DNA of 64,000 nt from Rhodococcus sp. 14-1411-2a (lineage in GTDB: Bacteria; Actinomycetota; Actinomycetes; Mycobacteriales; Mycobacteriaceae). The position numbers and the translations under genes are program-made. The notes beneath the pieces are model-generated. The model was not told where the DNA came from. It made no database searches and saw nothing but the letters and a program-made list of their open reading frames with translations. This document shows, in pieces, positions 32,479 to 41,105 of this stretch; within the stretch, counting starts at the first letter, position 1, and each line of letters begins with the position of its first letter. Location of the stretch: assembly GCF_002259485.1 (NCBI RefSeq), contig NZ_NPGA01000018.1, forward strand, positions 1 to 64,000, written 5' to 3'.

Positions 32479-33902
32479 GCGAACGTACGCTCGCGCAGCA
32501 CCTGGCGCGTTTCGCCGCGACCACCCACTATCAGGATCTACCCGACGCCGTCGTCAACTCGGTCGGGATGCGGGTGCTCGATACGCTCGGGATCGCGGTT
32601 GCGGCCACCGATCTCGAGACGAGCAAGGCCGCGACCGCATGGGCCCGCGAACAAGGCGGGGCAGCAACGGCATCCGCGGTCGGCCTCGGCATCGCCCTTC
32701 CTCCGGCCCTCGCCGCTTTCGTCAACGGAGTACTCGCACACTCGCTGGATTTCGACGACACGCATCTTCCATCGATCCTGCATCCGAGCGCCAGTGTCGT
32801 GCCCGCGGCTCTCGCGGCTGCTCAGGAGCACGGTGCCGACGGTCGAGAACTCGTCCGCGGCATCGCGATCGGGCTGGAAGTGTGTGTGCGCATCGGAATG
32901 GCGGGGTTCGACCCGGAGACCAAGAACTCGGTGTTCTTCGAGCACGGACAGCACGCGACGTCCATCTGCGGTGCGATGGGTAGCGCTGTGGCTGCCGCTG
33001 TCATCGGTGGTGCGTCGGAGGAACAAATCGTCGACACGATGGGCATTGCGGCGTCGATGGCGTCGGGCATCATCGAGGCCAACCGCACCGGGGGCACCGT
33101 CAAGCGCATGCACTGCGGTTGGGCTGCGCATTCCGCGCTCTCGGCGGCAGGCCTTGCGCGTCATGGGATCACCGGGCCGCCGACGGTCCTCGAAGGACGG
33201 TTCGGCTTCTTCCAGGCCTGGCTGCACGAGCCTGGCCGAGCCAACGAGATTCTGGACGGACTCGGCTCCGAGTGGGCCGTTCCCGGAATCTTCTTCAAGC
33301 CGTACCCAGCCAATCACTTCACCCACGCGGCAATAGACGCAGGAGCAGCGCTGCGGGCGAGAGGAATCCGGCCGGAGCAGATCGAGAAGCTCGAGCTGGG
33401 AGTGCCCGCGGCGAACCTGCGGACCATCGGCGAACCCATCGACGTCAAACGCACGCCCGAGACCGGGTACATGGCGCAGTTCAGCGGACCGTACGCCGTT
33501 GTCGTCGGCTTGCTCGGCGGGGGCGGGCTCGGCGCAGCACTCGATGACTACACCGACGAGTTGGCGAAGTCGGCAGATCGGCGAGCTCTGATGGCCAAGG
33601 TCGACGTCGTTCCGAACCCGAAGTGCGACGCCATCTTCCCGCACCAGTTCCCGGCGGTGCTGACCGCAACTCTGACCGATGGAACAGTAGTGGTCGAAGA
33701 GGTGCTCACCACTCGTGGCGGACCCGAACGGCCGCTGTCGTTCGGCGAGGTCTCGACCAAGTTCACCAGCAATGCGGGGCCGTTCCTCTCCGACGTCGAG
33801 CTGAAGGAACTGGCCGGCCGATGCGATTCTCTCGGGGACCTGACCGACATCGGGACACTGCTCGCACCGTTGACCGACCTGAAATCGACCACGCAGCAAT
33901 AG
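32475..33902 (+). CDS. MmgE/PrpD family protein 2
   Basis: A 475-residue MmgE/PrpD protein: VVNSVGMRVLDTLGIAVAATDLE, AHSLDFDDTHLPSILHPSASVVPAALAAAQ (the conserved active-site region), GTVKRMHCGWAAHSALSAAGLA and FFKPYPANHFTHAAIDAGAAL. It has the full D-D-T-H and H-P-S set, which protein 1 lacks in this form (LDEGNKYAAGHPAAH), so the two probably act on different intermediates. ATG overlaps the cyclase stop. It is convergent with the lyase gene across a hairpin. Confidence 0.84.
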   Translation: MSERTLAQHLARFAATTHYQDLPDAVVNSVGMRVLDTLGIAVAATDLETSKAATAWAREQGGAATASAVGLGIALPPALAAFVNGVLAHSLDFDDTHLPSILHPSASVVPAALAAAQEHGADGRELVRGIAIGLEVCVRIGMAGFDPETKNSVFFEHGQHATSICGAMGSAVAAAVIGGASEEQIVDTMGIAASMASGIIEANRTGGTVKRMHCGWAAHSALSAAGLARHGITGPPTVLEGRFGFFQAWLHEPGRANEILDGLGSEWAVPGIFFKPYPANHFTHAAIDAGAALRARGIRPEQIEKLELGVPAANLRTIGEPIDVKRTPETGYMAQFSGPYAVVVGLLGGGGLGAALDDYTDELAKSADRRALMAKVDVVPNPKCDAIFPHQFPAVLTATLTDGTVVVEEVLTTRGGPERPLSFGEVSTKFTSNAGPFLSDVELKELAGRCDSLGDLTDIGTLLAPLTDLKSTTQQ

Positions 33903-33919
33903 AACAGTTGTCCCACCGG

Positions 33920-33953
33920 CTCGGGCACTGTCACTCGTGTGGCGGTGCCCGAG
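33920..33953. terminator. Bidirectional hairpin terminator
   Basis: CTCGGGCAC (33920-33928) pairs perfectly with GTGCCCGAG (33945-33953) between the converging PrpD and lyase genes. No T-run follows. Suited to stopping transcripts from both sides. Confidence 0.65.
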
Positions 33954-33969
33954 CTGCAGTTCGGTCGGT

Positions 33970-34797
33970 TCAGGCCCGGGCGAGGATTTCCCGTGCGCCC
34001 CGCACCACTGCCTCGTCGACGAATCGTCCGTTGTCGTCGACGGTCGGTCCTCCCCGAGACACCTCGTACAGCTCCACCAGTCGACGTGCTGTGGTGATGT
34101 CGTCCGAGGACGGGGTGAGCGCGGCATTGATGATCGGAACCTGACTGGGGTGCAATGCCGTCCGGCCACGGAAACCCATCTGCACGAAGCGGGCCGTGGT
34201 GCCGACGAACCCGTCCAGATCGCGAAAATCGGTCGACGTCGGGGCGATCGGTGCTGCCAATCCCGCAGCAGCACAATCGATCACGACGTTCAGCCGAAGC
34301 GCGTCGATCATCGCTTCCGTCGATTCCGAACGTGTGATGCGCAGGTCCGCGAGGAGGTCGACTTCACCGATCCCGAATGTTCGCACTCTGTTGCATCGAG
34401 CCATTTCCGGCAGAGCACGCAAGGAGTGCGCCGTCTCGATCAGCCCGATGAGCTCTACCTCGGGCAGGCTGTGCTCGGTGAGCAATCGGTCTGCGCGCGT
34501 GAGTGACTCGACCGAACACTTCGCCACCATGATGCCGGTGACACCGCCTCCGGCGACGGCCGCGAGGTCCTGCGTCATGAATTCGGGGGTGATGCGAATC
34601 CAGATCTGGGTATCGGTCGACGGCGTCGAGGCCAACCACCCCGCGAGGTCGGCACGCGCTCGGTCTTTGTCCGCCAACGGAACCGCGTCCTCGAGGTCGA
34701 TGATCACCGCGTCTGCGGCACCGCCTACGGCCTTGTCGAACAACTCGGGCTTGTTTGCCGGTACGTAGAGGAACGACCGGGCGGAGGTAGGGGTCAT
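33970..34797 (-). CDS. HpcH/HpaI family CoA-ester lyase (citrate lyase beta-like)
   Basis: A 275-residue TIM-barrel lyase. It starts ARSFLYVPANKPELFDKA, with DAVIIDLEDAVPLADKDRAR carrying the Mg-binding acids, IGLIETAHSLRAL the second acidic ligand, and GFRGRTALHPSQVPIINAA near the end. These match citrate lyase beta, malyl-CoA and citramalyl-CoA lyases. The predicted step is retro-Claisen cleavage of a 3-hydroxyacyl-CoA to acetyl- or propionyl-CoA plus an oxoacid. ATG overlaps the IclR stop (ATGA). A CaiB CoA-transferase in the same island could supply its CoA ester. Confidence 0.85.
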   Translation of the reverse strand: MTPTSARSFLYVPANKPELFDKAVGGAADAVIIDLEDAVPLADKDRARADLAGWLASTPSTDTQIWIRITPEFMTQDLAAVAGGGVTGIMVAKCSVESLTRADRLLTEHSLPEVELIGLIETAHSLRALPEMARCNRVRTFGIGEVDLLADLRITRSESTEAMIDALRLNVVIDCAAAGLAAPIAPTSTDFRDLDGFVGTTARFVQMGFRGRTALHPSQVPIINAALTPSSDDITTARRLVELYEVSRGGPTVDDNGRFVDEAVVRGAREILARA

Positions 34798-35582
34798 CGA
34801 GCTGCACGCGCTTCCAGGATGGTGGTGATCGACTGGGCCGCCGCGACGACCTGACCTGCGTGAACGATGTGTTCGTCGTCCGCGGACGAGGAGTAGCGGA
34901 AAGCGGGGCCCGAGGAGCTGACCGATCCGAGTACGTGCCCTGCGGCGTCGAAGAACGGCGCGGCGATCGACGCTGCACCGGTGTTTCGCTCGTTCGTCGA
35001 GGTTGCGTATCCGTTGGTGCGGATCTCTGCGAGGCGGGCGCGGAAGCGGGTCTCGTCGGCGTCGGGGGAACTGCTGCGGAGTTCCTGGAAGGCCTCGTCC
35101 GCGAATCGATCGGGGAGGAACGCCAGGATCGCTCGGCTCGAGGCTCCCGAGTGCAACGCGTACTGAGGGCCGATCTCGACCACCATCTTCACCTCCTGGG
35201 GGCTCTCGTACTGATCGAGATAGACCCGACGGTGCCCCACGAGTACCGACAGCGTTGCGGTCTCGCGTGTGTTCGCGCGAAGCGCGCGCAGCACGGGAGC
35301 CGCGATCGACCGGACGTCGAGCTGGCTCCACGCCTTGGTGCCGAGTCCGATCGCCGCCGGGCCGAGGGAATACGTCGACTCGCCCGCAACCGGCTGCACG
35401 ATCGACCGCGATGCCAGCGACTGCAGAATGCGGTGCACCACAGCCTTGCTCAGGTCGAGAGTGCGAGCGATCTCGGACACGCCCAGTGCCCGATCGGATT
35501 GTGCGAAGGCGATGAGCACATCGGCGACACGATCGGCGGACTCTGTTCCCGTCGACGTCTCCAGTGCAGGCCTGCTGACCAT
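34794..35582 (-). CDS. IclR family transcriptional regulator
   Basis: A 262-residue regulator. The N-terminal winged helix-turn-helix (ADRVADVLIAFAQSDRALGVSEIARTLDLSKAVVHRILQSL) is followed by a GAF-like effector domain (ATLSVLVGHRRVYLDQYES ... GASSRAILAFLP ... GYATSTNERNTGAASIAAPFFDAAG). ATG at 35582 follows AAGGTG; an earlier frame to 35627 has no better signal. It lies in the middle of the catabolic island between the lyase and the divergent ABC importer. An 18-base motif in its own leader recurs at three other promoters of the island, making it the probable regulator of all of them. Confidence 0.87.
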   Translation of the reverse strand: MVSRPALETSTGTESADRVADVLIAFAQSDRALGVSEIARTLDLSKAVVHRILQSLASRSIVQPVAGESTYSLGPAAIGLGTKAWSQLDVRSIAAPVLRALRANTRETATLSVLVGHRRVYLDQYESPQEVKMVVEIGPQYALHSGASSRAILAFLPDRFADEAFQELRSSSPDADETRFRARLAEIRTNGYATSTNERNTGAASIAAPFFDAAGHVLGSVSSSGPAFRYSSSADDEHIVHAGQVVAAAQSITTILEARAAR

Positions 35583-35607
35583 AAGTGTCACCTTTCGGAT
35601 GTGCGTG

Positions 35608-35625
35608 CGTTCCGCTGAGCGAACC
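35608..35625. promoter_or_regulatory. IclR-type operator copy C
   Basis: CGTTCCGCTGAGCGAACC, 26 bases upstream of the iclR ATG. It fits autoregulation. The closest partner is copy D at 35717. Confidence 0.7.
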
Positions 35626-35716
35626 ATACCCGTAACAAGAAATTGACGGAAGAGCCTGTTCTGAGGCCGTGATGCGTGCCATACTCGATTTCAGCGAGAT
35701 CAATCATCAATCTGAT

Positions 35717-35734
35717 GGTGCGCTCAGCGGAACG
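35717..35734. promoter_or_regulatory. IclR-type operator copy D
   Basis: GGTGCGCTCAGCGGAACG, the same motif in reverse orientation, 59 bases upstream of the substrate-binding protein gene. Copies C and D share 17 of 18 bases and are about 109 bases apart in the divergent spacer. Confidence 0.7.
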
Positions 35735-35792
35735 GTAGGTTCCGCCCAGTGGTTCGACTCGGCGCCGATGGGCGCGGAAGGCAGACTCAACA

Positions 35793-37013
35793 ATGAAGAA
35801 GCTCGTAGGCGTGCTGACAGCCGTTGCAGTCGTGGGTGCGGCAGCATGTGGCTCCTCCACCGGCTCGGACGACTCCGGCCCCATCAAGATCGGATCGGTT
35901 CATCCCACCACCGGAGCTCTGGCGGGAGTGGGCGGGCTGATGAACGACGGTGCTGCCCTCGCCGTGGCCGATATCAATGCAGCAGGCGGCATTTCGTCCA
36001 TGGACGGTCGGCAGTTGGAGTTGGTGTCGGGCGACAGTCAGGGCAAGGCAGAGGTCGGACAGAGTGAGGCGCAGCGGCTGATCGACGACGGCGCGGTGTC
36101 GCTCATCGGCACGTACCAGAGCGACGTCACACAGAACGTCGCCTCGGTTGCCGAGCGATCTCGGGTTCCGCTCGTGATCGATGTGGCGGTGGACGACAAG
36201 ATCCTCGACCAGGGTTACCAGTACTCCTTCCGTATGCAGCCGAATGCGTCCAGCATGGGAACCGACGGTGCCAAGGCGCTCGCCGCGATCGAGGAGCAGA
36301 CCGGTCAGCCGATCGACCGCGTCTCCTACCTGCACATCGAGGGATCCTTCGGAGACAGCGTCTTCAACGCATTCGAGGCCGAGGCCGCGAACCAAGGAAT
36401 CTCGTCGGTGCAGGAAATCACCTACCCGGCAACGAATTTCTCCGACGCCACCACTCAGGTGCGTGAGGCTGCAGTGTCCAACCCCGACGTCATCGTCGCC
36501 ACCGGCTACTACCCGGACGGGCTGCTGATCGCACGTGCGGTCGAGCAGCTGAACCTGAACGTCAAGGGCGTCTACGGAATTGCCAACGGCGCGTTCGACG
36601 ACAGCTCGTTCCCCAGTGACGCAGGTGCCGCAGGGGAGGGCGTGTTGAGCGCCAACTACCACTTCGACGCCACCAGCGACCGCGTCACCGACATCCGCTC
36701 GCGGTTCGAGGCCGAATACGGACGCCCGATGGAGACCGCAGCGATGCTGTCCTACCAGGCAGTCGAGGTCATCGCGGCCGGACTGAACGACGGTGCGTCG
36801 AGTGATCCCGAGGATCTGCGCGACGCCATCTCCGGCGTCTCGATCGAGGATCCGCTTCTCGCGTTCAACGGACCGATCGAGTTCGACGAGACCGGCCAGA
36901 ACAAGAACGCCACCGTCATCGTCATGCAGGTTCGCGACGGTGCAGTCGCGCAGGTCTTCCCCGAGGAGTTCGCAACGGACGCAATCCAGTTCCCCGCGGG
37001 AGCCGGCCAGTGA
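35793..37013 (+). CDS. Branched-chain-type ABC transporter substrate-binding lipoprotein
   Basis: A 406-residue type I periplasmic binding protein (LivJ/Peripla_BP_6). A lipoprotein signal peptide (MKKLVGVLTAVAVVGAAAC, Cys19) is followed by PIKIGSVHPTTGALAGVG, DDGAVSLIGTYQSDVTQNVA and YLHIEGSFGDSVFNAF. First gene of a six- to nine-gene operon under IclR-type operator D. LivJ relatives bind amino acids, but also aromatic acids, amides and urea. Given the catabolic genes downstream, the ligand is probably the ring compound that the island degrades. Confidence 0.88.
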   Translation: MKKLVGVLTAVAVVGAAACGSSTGSDDSGPIKIGSVHPTTGALAGVGGLMNDGAALAVADINAAGGISSMDGRQLELVSGDSQGKAEVGQSEAQRLIDDGAVSLIGTYQSDVTQNVASVAERSRVPLVIDVAVDDKILDQGYQYSFRMQPNASSMGTDGAKALAAIEEQTGQPIDRVSYLHIEGSFGDSVFNAFEAEAANQGISSVQEITYPATNFSDATTQVREAAVSNPDVIVATGYYPDGLLIARAVEQLNLNVKGVYGIANGAFDDSSFPSDAGAAGEGVLSANYHFDATSDRVTDIRSRFEAEYGRPMETAAMLSYQAVEVIAAGLNDGASSDPEDLRDAISGVSIEDPLLAFNGPIEFDETGQNKNATVIVMQVRDGAVAQVFPEEFATDAIQFPAGAGQ

Positions 37014-37999
37014 CGGCCGCTACCTCGACCGCGGAGAAGGCAGGGAACAAAGGTCTCGCGGGGCTCAACCCCGGTATCCCGGTCGCAGCAGCGATCGTCG
37101 TCATCATGGCGGTGATCTACCTCGTCGGTGGAAAAGACCAGGGCCTGGTCACGCAGTCGGTCGTCTCCGGACTCCTTCTCGGCGGTGTGTACGCACTGAT
37201 CTCCGTCGGCCTGACGCTCATCTTCGGTGTCCTCGGAATCGTGAACTTCGCCCAGGGCGCGATGCTGACGATGGCGATGTACATCGTCTACGCGCTGTCC
37301 ACCGCCGGGTTGCCGGTCTACGTTGCAACACTGGTCGCCGTTCCGGTGATGTTCTTGTTCGGCATGGTCGTCCAAGCGACACTGTTGACGAAACTGACCA
37401 TCAGTGGCAGTCACGACGGCCCGCTCCTGGTCACCCTCGGCCTGTCGCTGCTGATCATCAACGTGCTGCTGATGATCTTCGGAGGGCGGCCGCAATCGGT
37501 GCAGGCTCCGATCGACGGTTCCCTCGACGTACTCGGTGCCGTCGCGTCGTGGCCGCGAGTGATCGCGTTCATCGGGGCCGCGTTGGTCGCCGTCGCGCTC
37601 ACCGCGGTACTGAAGCGGACGCCGCTCGGATTGTCCATCCGCGCGGTCGCATCCAACTCCGAGGGAGCCAAGCTCGTCGGCGTCGACATCGGTCGGGTCT
37701 ACGCGCTCACCTTCGGTATCGGCGCAGCCTGCGTCGCGGTTGCAGGCGGGTTGATGACACCGTTCACCAGCCTGACGCCGTCGGTCGGAGAACAATTCAC
37801 CATCCTGGCGTTCGTCATCGTGGTTCTCGGCGGGCTCGGAAGTGTCGTCGGAGCCATGGTCGGTGGCCTCGTCATCGGCCTCGTGCAGACCGTCGGCGCG
37901 CTGTACCTCCCCGGAACGGGTTCGCTGATCCTGGTATTCGCGGTGTTCGTTCTCGTTCTGTTTCTCAAGCCCGAAGGATTGTACGGAGCGCGCCGATGA
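37010..37999 (+). CDS. livH: LivH-type ABC permease
   Basis: A 329-residue permease with eight or so helices. It has the family motifs LISVGLTLIFGVLGIVNFAQGAMLTMAMY and LGLSIRAVASNSEGAKLVGVDI, the ATPase-docking loop. The GTG start overlaps the binding-protein stop, and its stop overlaps the LivM start. It forms the heterodimeric channel with LivM. The symbol denotes family, not leucine specificity. Confidence 0.88.
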   Translation: MTAATSTAEKAGNKGLAGLNPGIPVAAAIVVIMAVIYLVGGKDQGLVTQSVVSGLLLGGVYALISVGLTLIFGVLGIVNFAQGAMLTMAMYIVYALSTAGLPVYVATLVAVPVMFLFGMVVQATLLTKLTISGSHDGPLLVTLGLSLLIINVLLMIFGGRPQSVQAPIDGSLDVLGAVASWPRVIAFIGAALVAVALTAVLKRTPLGLSIRAVASNSEGAKLVGVDIGRVYALTFGIGAACVAVAGGLMTPFTSLTPSVGEQFTILAFVIVVLGGLGSVVGAMVGGLVIGLVQTVGALYLPGTGSLILVFAVFVLVLFLKPEGLYGARR

Positions 38000-39039
38000 C
38001 TACGACAAGAAGCGCACCCACACCGGTGCAGCACGATCCGCGGTTGAAGGACACGTGGCTACGCCGCCAATTGATCACGCTGGTCATCGGATTCGTCGTC
38101 GTGGCGGCATTGCCGCTGCTCCTCGGCGAGCAGGCCCAGACGGTTGCCGTGCGCACGCTCATCTTCGCCGTGATGGCCGTGGCGTGGAACATCATGAGCG
38201 GGTTCGGCGGCATGTTCAGTTTCGGCCACGCCGCGTTCTTCGGAATCGGTGCGTACTCCGGTGCGTATCTTCTGGTCGAGCACGGAATTTCCCCGTGGAT
38301 CTCGATGGTGGTCGCGGCAGTCCTCTCGGCCACGGTGGGCACACTCATCGCCTACCTGTGCCTGCGCTACCGACTCGCCGGGTCGTACTTCGCACTGGCG
38401 ACATTCGCCTTCGCGCAGATGTTTCTGCTGCTGGTGCAGAACCTCGAGGTGTTCAACAAGACCGAGGGCTTCAATGTGCCCATCCTGCCGCGTGATTCGT
38501 GGTGGATGCTGCAGTTCGAGAAGGGCAGCCCCAATTACGTCTGGATTCCTCTGGTCATTCTGACGCTCGCGGTTCTCGGCACCATCTTCTACACCCGCTC
38601 CCGCGCAGGGCAGTTCGTCCAGGCCACCCGTGACGACGAAACCGCTGCAGCCTCGCTCGGTATCGACACGATGAAGTATCGGTTGATCGCCGTGGCGGCG
38701 AGTTGTGCGCTGACCGCCGTAGCCGGGGTCTATTACACGCAGTACTACTTCTTCGTCGGTCCCGAGCAGGCCTTCGGTTCGGCGGTTTCCGTCGAAGCGA
38801 TCGTGCCGGCCGTCATCGGCGGCATCGGAACGATCTGGGGCCCGGTCATCGGTGCCGCCGTGATCGGGCCGCTGTCGGAGTTGATCAACGAACTGCTCAG
38901 AAACCCACCCGTCTTCCTCGAATTCCTGCAGGGGACAATCGGATTGGACGTCGCCGCGTACTCGGTGATTCTGATCGCGATCGTGATCTTCCTGCCCAAA
39001 GGAATCTTCGGCACGATCCGTGAGAGGTGGAACCGATGA
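37996..39039 (+). CDS. livM: LivM-type ABC permease
   Basis: A 347-residue permease. An N-terminal cytosolic leader precedes helices including TLIFAVMAVAWNIMSGFGGMFSFGHAAFFGIGAYSGA (LivM signature). The docking loop is QATRDDETAAASLGIDTMKYR. ATG overlaps the LivH stop by 4 bases, and the LivG ATG overlaps its own stop. Second half of the transmembrane pore. Confidence 0.88.
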   Translation: MTTTRSAPTPVQHDPRLKDTWLRRQLITLVIGFVVVAALPLLLGEQAQTVAVRTLIFAVMAVAWNIMSGFGGMFSFGHAAFFGIGAYSGAYLLVEHGISPWISMVVAAVLSATVGTLIAYLCLRYRLAGSYFALATFAFAQMFLLLVQNLEVFNKTEGFNVPILPRDSWWMLQFEKGSPNYVWIPLVILTLAVLGTIFYTRSRAGQFVQATRDDETAAASLGIDTMKYRLIAVAASCALTAVAGVYYTQYYFFVGPEQAFGSAVSVEAIVPAVIGGIGTIWGPVIGAAVIGPLSELINELLRNPPVFLEFLQGTIGLDVAAYSVILIAIVIFLPKGIFGTIRERWNR

Positions 39040-39758
39040 GCTTGTTGAGCATCGAGAACCTGAGCAAATCCTTCTCGGGAATCCACGCGGTACGCGAGGT
39101 CAGCCTCGACGTGCCCGAGCACGAATTCCTCGGCATCATCGGCCCCAACGGGGCAGGCAAGACGACCCTGTTCTCCCTGCTGTCGGGTGAGCAGCCCCCG
39201 ACAGCAGGCCGAGTGATCTTCGACGGTACGGACATCACCGGATGGCCGGCGAGCAAGATCGCGCGCGCCGGGCTGGTACGTACGTTTCAGCTCATGCGCC
39301 CCTTCGAGTCGATGTCGGTGCTCGAGAACGTCACCATCGCCGCACTGTCGAAGCGCAAGTCACGCAAAGACGCCCGGCAGCATGCCCTCGACGTCCTCGA
39401 CCGCGTGCAACTGTCCGACCAGGTCGGCGGCAAGGTCTCGACGATGTCGACGGCAGGATTGAAGAGACTCGAACTCGCTCGCGCCCTGGCCATGGAGCCA
39501 CGCGTCGTGCTCCTCGACGAGGTTCTCGCCGGGCTCGTCCCGGCCGAGCGGGCACCGATGATCGAACTGCTGCGCACGGTGCATCAGCAGGGCCAGACGG
39601 TGCTCTTCGTCGAACACATCATGGCTGCGGTGATGGCCCTGTCCGAACGTCTGGTGGTCATGCACGAGGGGGCGGTGCTCACTTCGGGCGACCCACGCAC
39701 GGTGGTTGCCGACGACCGCGTCGTCGAGGCATACCTCGGTGAGGAGAAGACAGCATGA
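39036..39758 (+). CDS. livG: LivG-type ABC ATPase
   Basis: A 240-residue ATPase. Walker A is GPNGAGKTT, with a family-typical RTFQLMRPFESMSVLENV Q-loop region and Walker B VVLLDEVLAGL. The ABC signature is degenerate (TMSTAGLKRLELARAL instead of LSxGxxR), with the serine-glycine pair lost. The sister ATPase LivF has a normal signature, so one ATP site of the heterodimer may be weak. ATG at 39036 overlaps the LivM stop. Confidence 0.88.
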   Translation: MSLLSIENLSKSFSGIHAVREVSLDVPEHEFLGIIGPNGAGKTTLFSLLSGEQPPTAGRVIFDGTDITGWPASKIARAGLVRTFQLMRPFESMSVLENVTIAALSKRKSRKDARQHALDVLDRVQLSDQVGGKVSTMSTAGLKRLELARALAMEPRVVLLDEVLAGLVPAERAPMIELLRTVHQQGQTVLFVEHIMAAVMALSERLVVMHEGAVLTSGDPRTVVADDRVVEAYLGEEKTA

Positions 39759-40459
39759 TGCTCGAAATCGACAACCTGCACGCTGGATACCGCCGTCTGG
39801 AGATCCTGCACGGGGTGAACCTCTCGGTCGATCGGCACGAGATCGTCTCCCTGATCGGCGCGAACGGCGCGGGGAAAACGACCACGCTGCGTGCGCTCTC
39901 CGGCATGGTGTCCACGTCCGGTGGCAGAATCATGCTGGATGGCAACGCGATTCACGGGATGCGGGCGGACCGGATCGTGCGAGCCGGGCTGGTGCACGTC
40001 GCCCAGGATCGGGCGTTGTTCGGCAGCCTCACCGTGGCCGACAACCTCGAGATGGGCGCGTACACCCAGAAGCGCAGCGGCGTGAGGGAATCCCTCGACC
40101 AGGTCTACGCCCTGTTCCCCATTCTCGCCGAACGACGAGAGCAGCGGGCCGACACCATGTCCGGCGGTCAACAGCAGATGCTCGCCATCGGCCGCGCCAT
40201 GATGTCCAAGCCGCGAGTACTGACACTCGACGAACCGTCCGTCGGGCTCGCTCCCAAGCTGGCAGCTCAAGTGCTCGAGGCGATCGTGCGTATCCGCGAC
40301 TCGGGTGTGACCGTACTGATCGTCGAACAGAACGCCGCGCAGGCACTCGCGATCTCCGATCGGGCCTACGTCATCGAGAGCGGGTCCATCGTGCTGACCG
40401 GCACCGGGCCCGAACTGGCACACGACGAGCGGGTCAAAGCTGCCTACCTCGGTATTTAG
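39755..40459 (+). CDS. livF: LivF-type ABC ATPase
   Basis: A 234-residue ATPase. Walker A is GANGAGKTT, the signature is TMSGGQQQMLAIGRAM, Walker B is VLTLDEPSVGL, and the H-loop region reads VEQNA as usual in LivF. The first ATG of two overlaps the LivG stop. It completes the importer begun at 35793. The next gene follows after 13 bases. Confidence 0.9.
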   Translation: MMLEIDNLHAGYRRLEILHGVNLSVDRHEIVSLIGANGAGKTTTLRALSGMVSTSGGRIMLDGNAIHGMRADRIVRAGLVHVAQDRALFGSLTVADNLEMGAYTQKRSGVRESLDQVYALFPILAERREQRADTMSGGQQQMLAIGRAMMSKPRVLTLDEPSVGLAPKLAAQVLEAIVRIRDSGVTVLIVEQNAAQALAISDRAYVIESGSIVLTGTGPELAHDERVKAAYLGI

Positions 40460-40472
40460 GAGTTCACCTCAC

Positions 40473-41105
40473 ATGCATCTCTTGGCTTTCACCCCGATCG
40501 ACGTCGACGCGGCAGAACTGCAGCGCCGGCAGGATCGGTACGACCACCTTTCGCCCGCGGGGATCACCGTCGAGCTCCGCAACATCGGGCCCGACGCGCC
40601 GAGCGCACTGGATACCGAACTCGACGTCAGACGGTCGGAACAGGTGCTGTCACAGGCCTTTCGTTCCGTGCCGGACACGCACGCCGACGGGTTCCTGCCC
40701 GACTGCGTGCTCGACCCCTGCGCCGAGGAAGCGGATTCGTTCGCTCGGCCGCTCTACGGCCTCACCCGGCTGACGGCCTCGTTCTATGCCTCCCAGGGGC
40801 ACCGGATCGGTGCCCTGGCGAGAAACGACGCGATCGCTGCGGAACTGGACCGCCGACTCGGGTTCTACGGGATCGTCGCCGAGGCCACCGAAGTACTCGG
40901 GCTCGGTGTGCACGACATCGCAGACACCGGCACCTGGGGGAGAGCGGTCTCCGAACACGCGGGCAAGCTCCGCTGCACCATCGCCATCAATGCTTGCTCT
41001 GCAGTCGATCTCGTCGATCCACCGACGTCACCGCAGGTGGTGGACCCGACCGGCACGGCGTTGCGGCTGCTGGGTCTGCGTTCCGAGCTGCAGGTCTCCG
41101 CGTGA
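40473..41105 (+). CDS. Asp/Glu racemase superfamily protein
   Basis: A 210-residue protein of the Asp/Glu/hydantoin racemase and maleate isomerase superfamily. The likely catalytic cysteines are C78 (FLPDCVLDPCAEE, with C83 close by) and C175 (TIAINACSAVDLVD), in the places expected for the two-base mechanism. That contrasts with the cysteine-free homologue at 24206. It is coupled to the flavoprotein gene (GTGA). With a cyclic amidohydrolase two genes on, a hydantoin racemase-like or cis-trans isomerase role is reasonable. Confidence 0.72.
   Translation: MHLLAFTPIDVDAAELQRRQDRYDHLSPAGITVELRNIGPDAPSALDTELDVRRSEQVLSQAFRSVPDTHADGFLPDCVLDPCAEEADSFARPLYGLTRLTASFYASQGHRIGALARNDAIAAELDRRLGFYGIVAEATEVLGLGVHDIADTGTWGRAVSEHAGKLRCTIAINACSAVDLVDPPTSPQVVDPTGTALRLLGLRSELQVSA

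Noticed and set aside
36793..38000. Plus-strand frame running into LivM from upstream
   Set aside because: The arginine-rich text lies across the binding-protein and LivH genes in another frame; LivM starts at the ATG at 37996.
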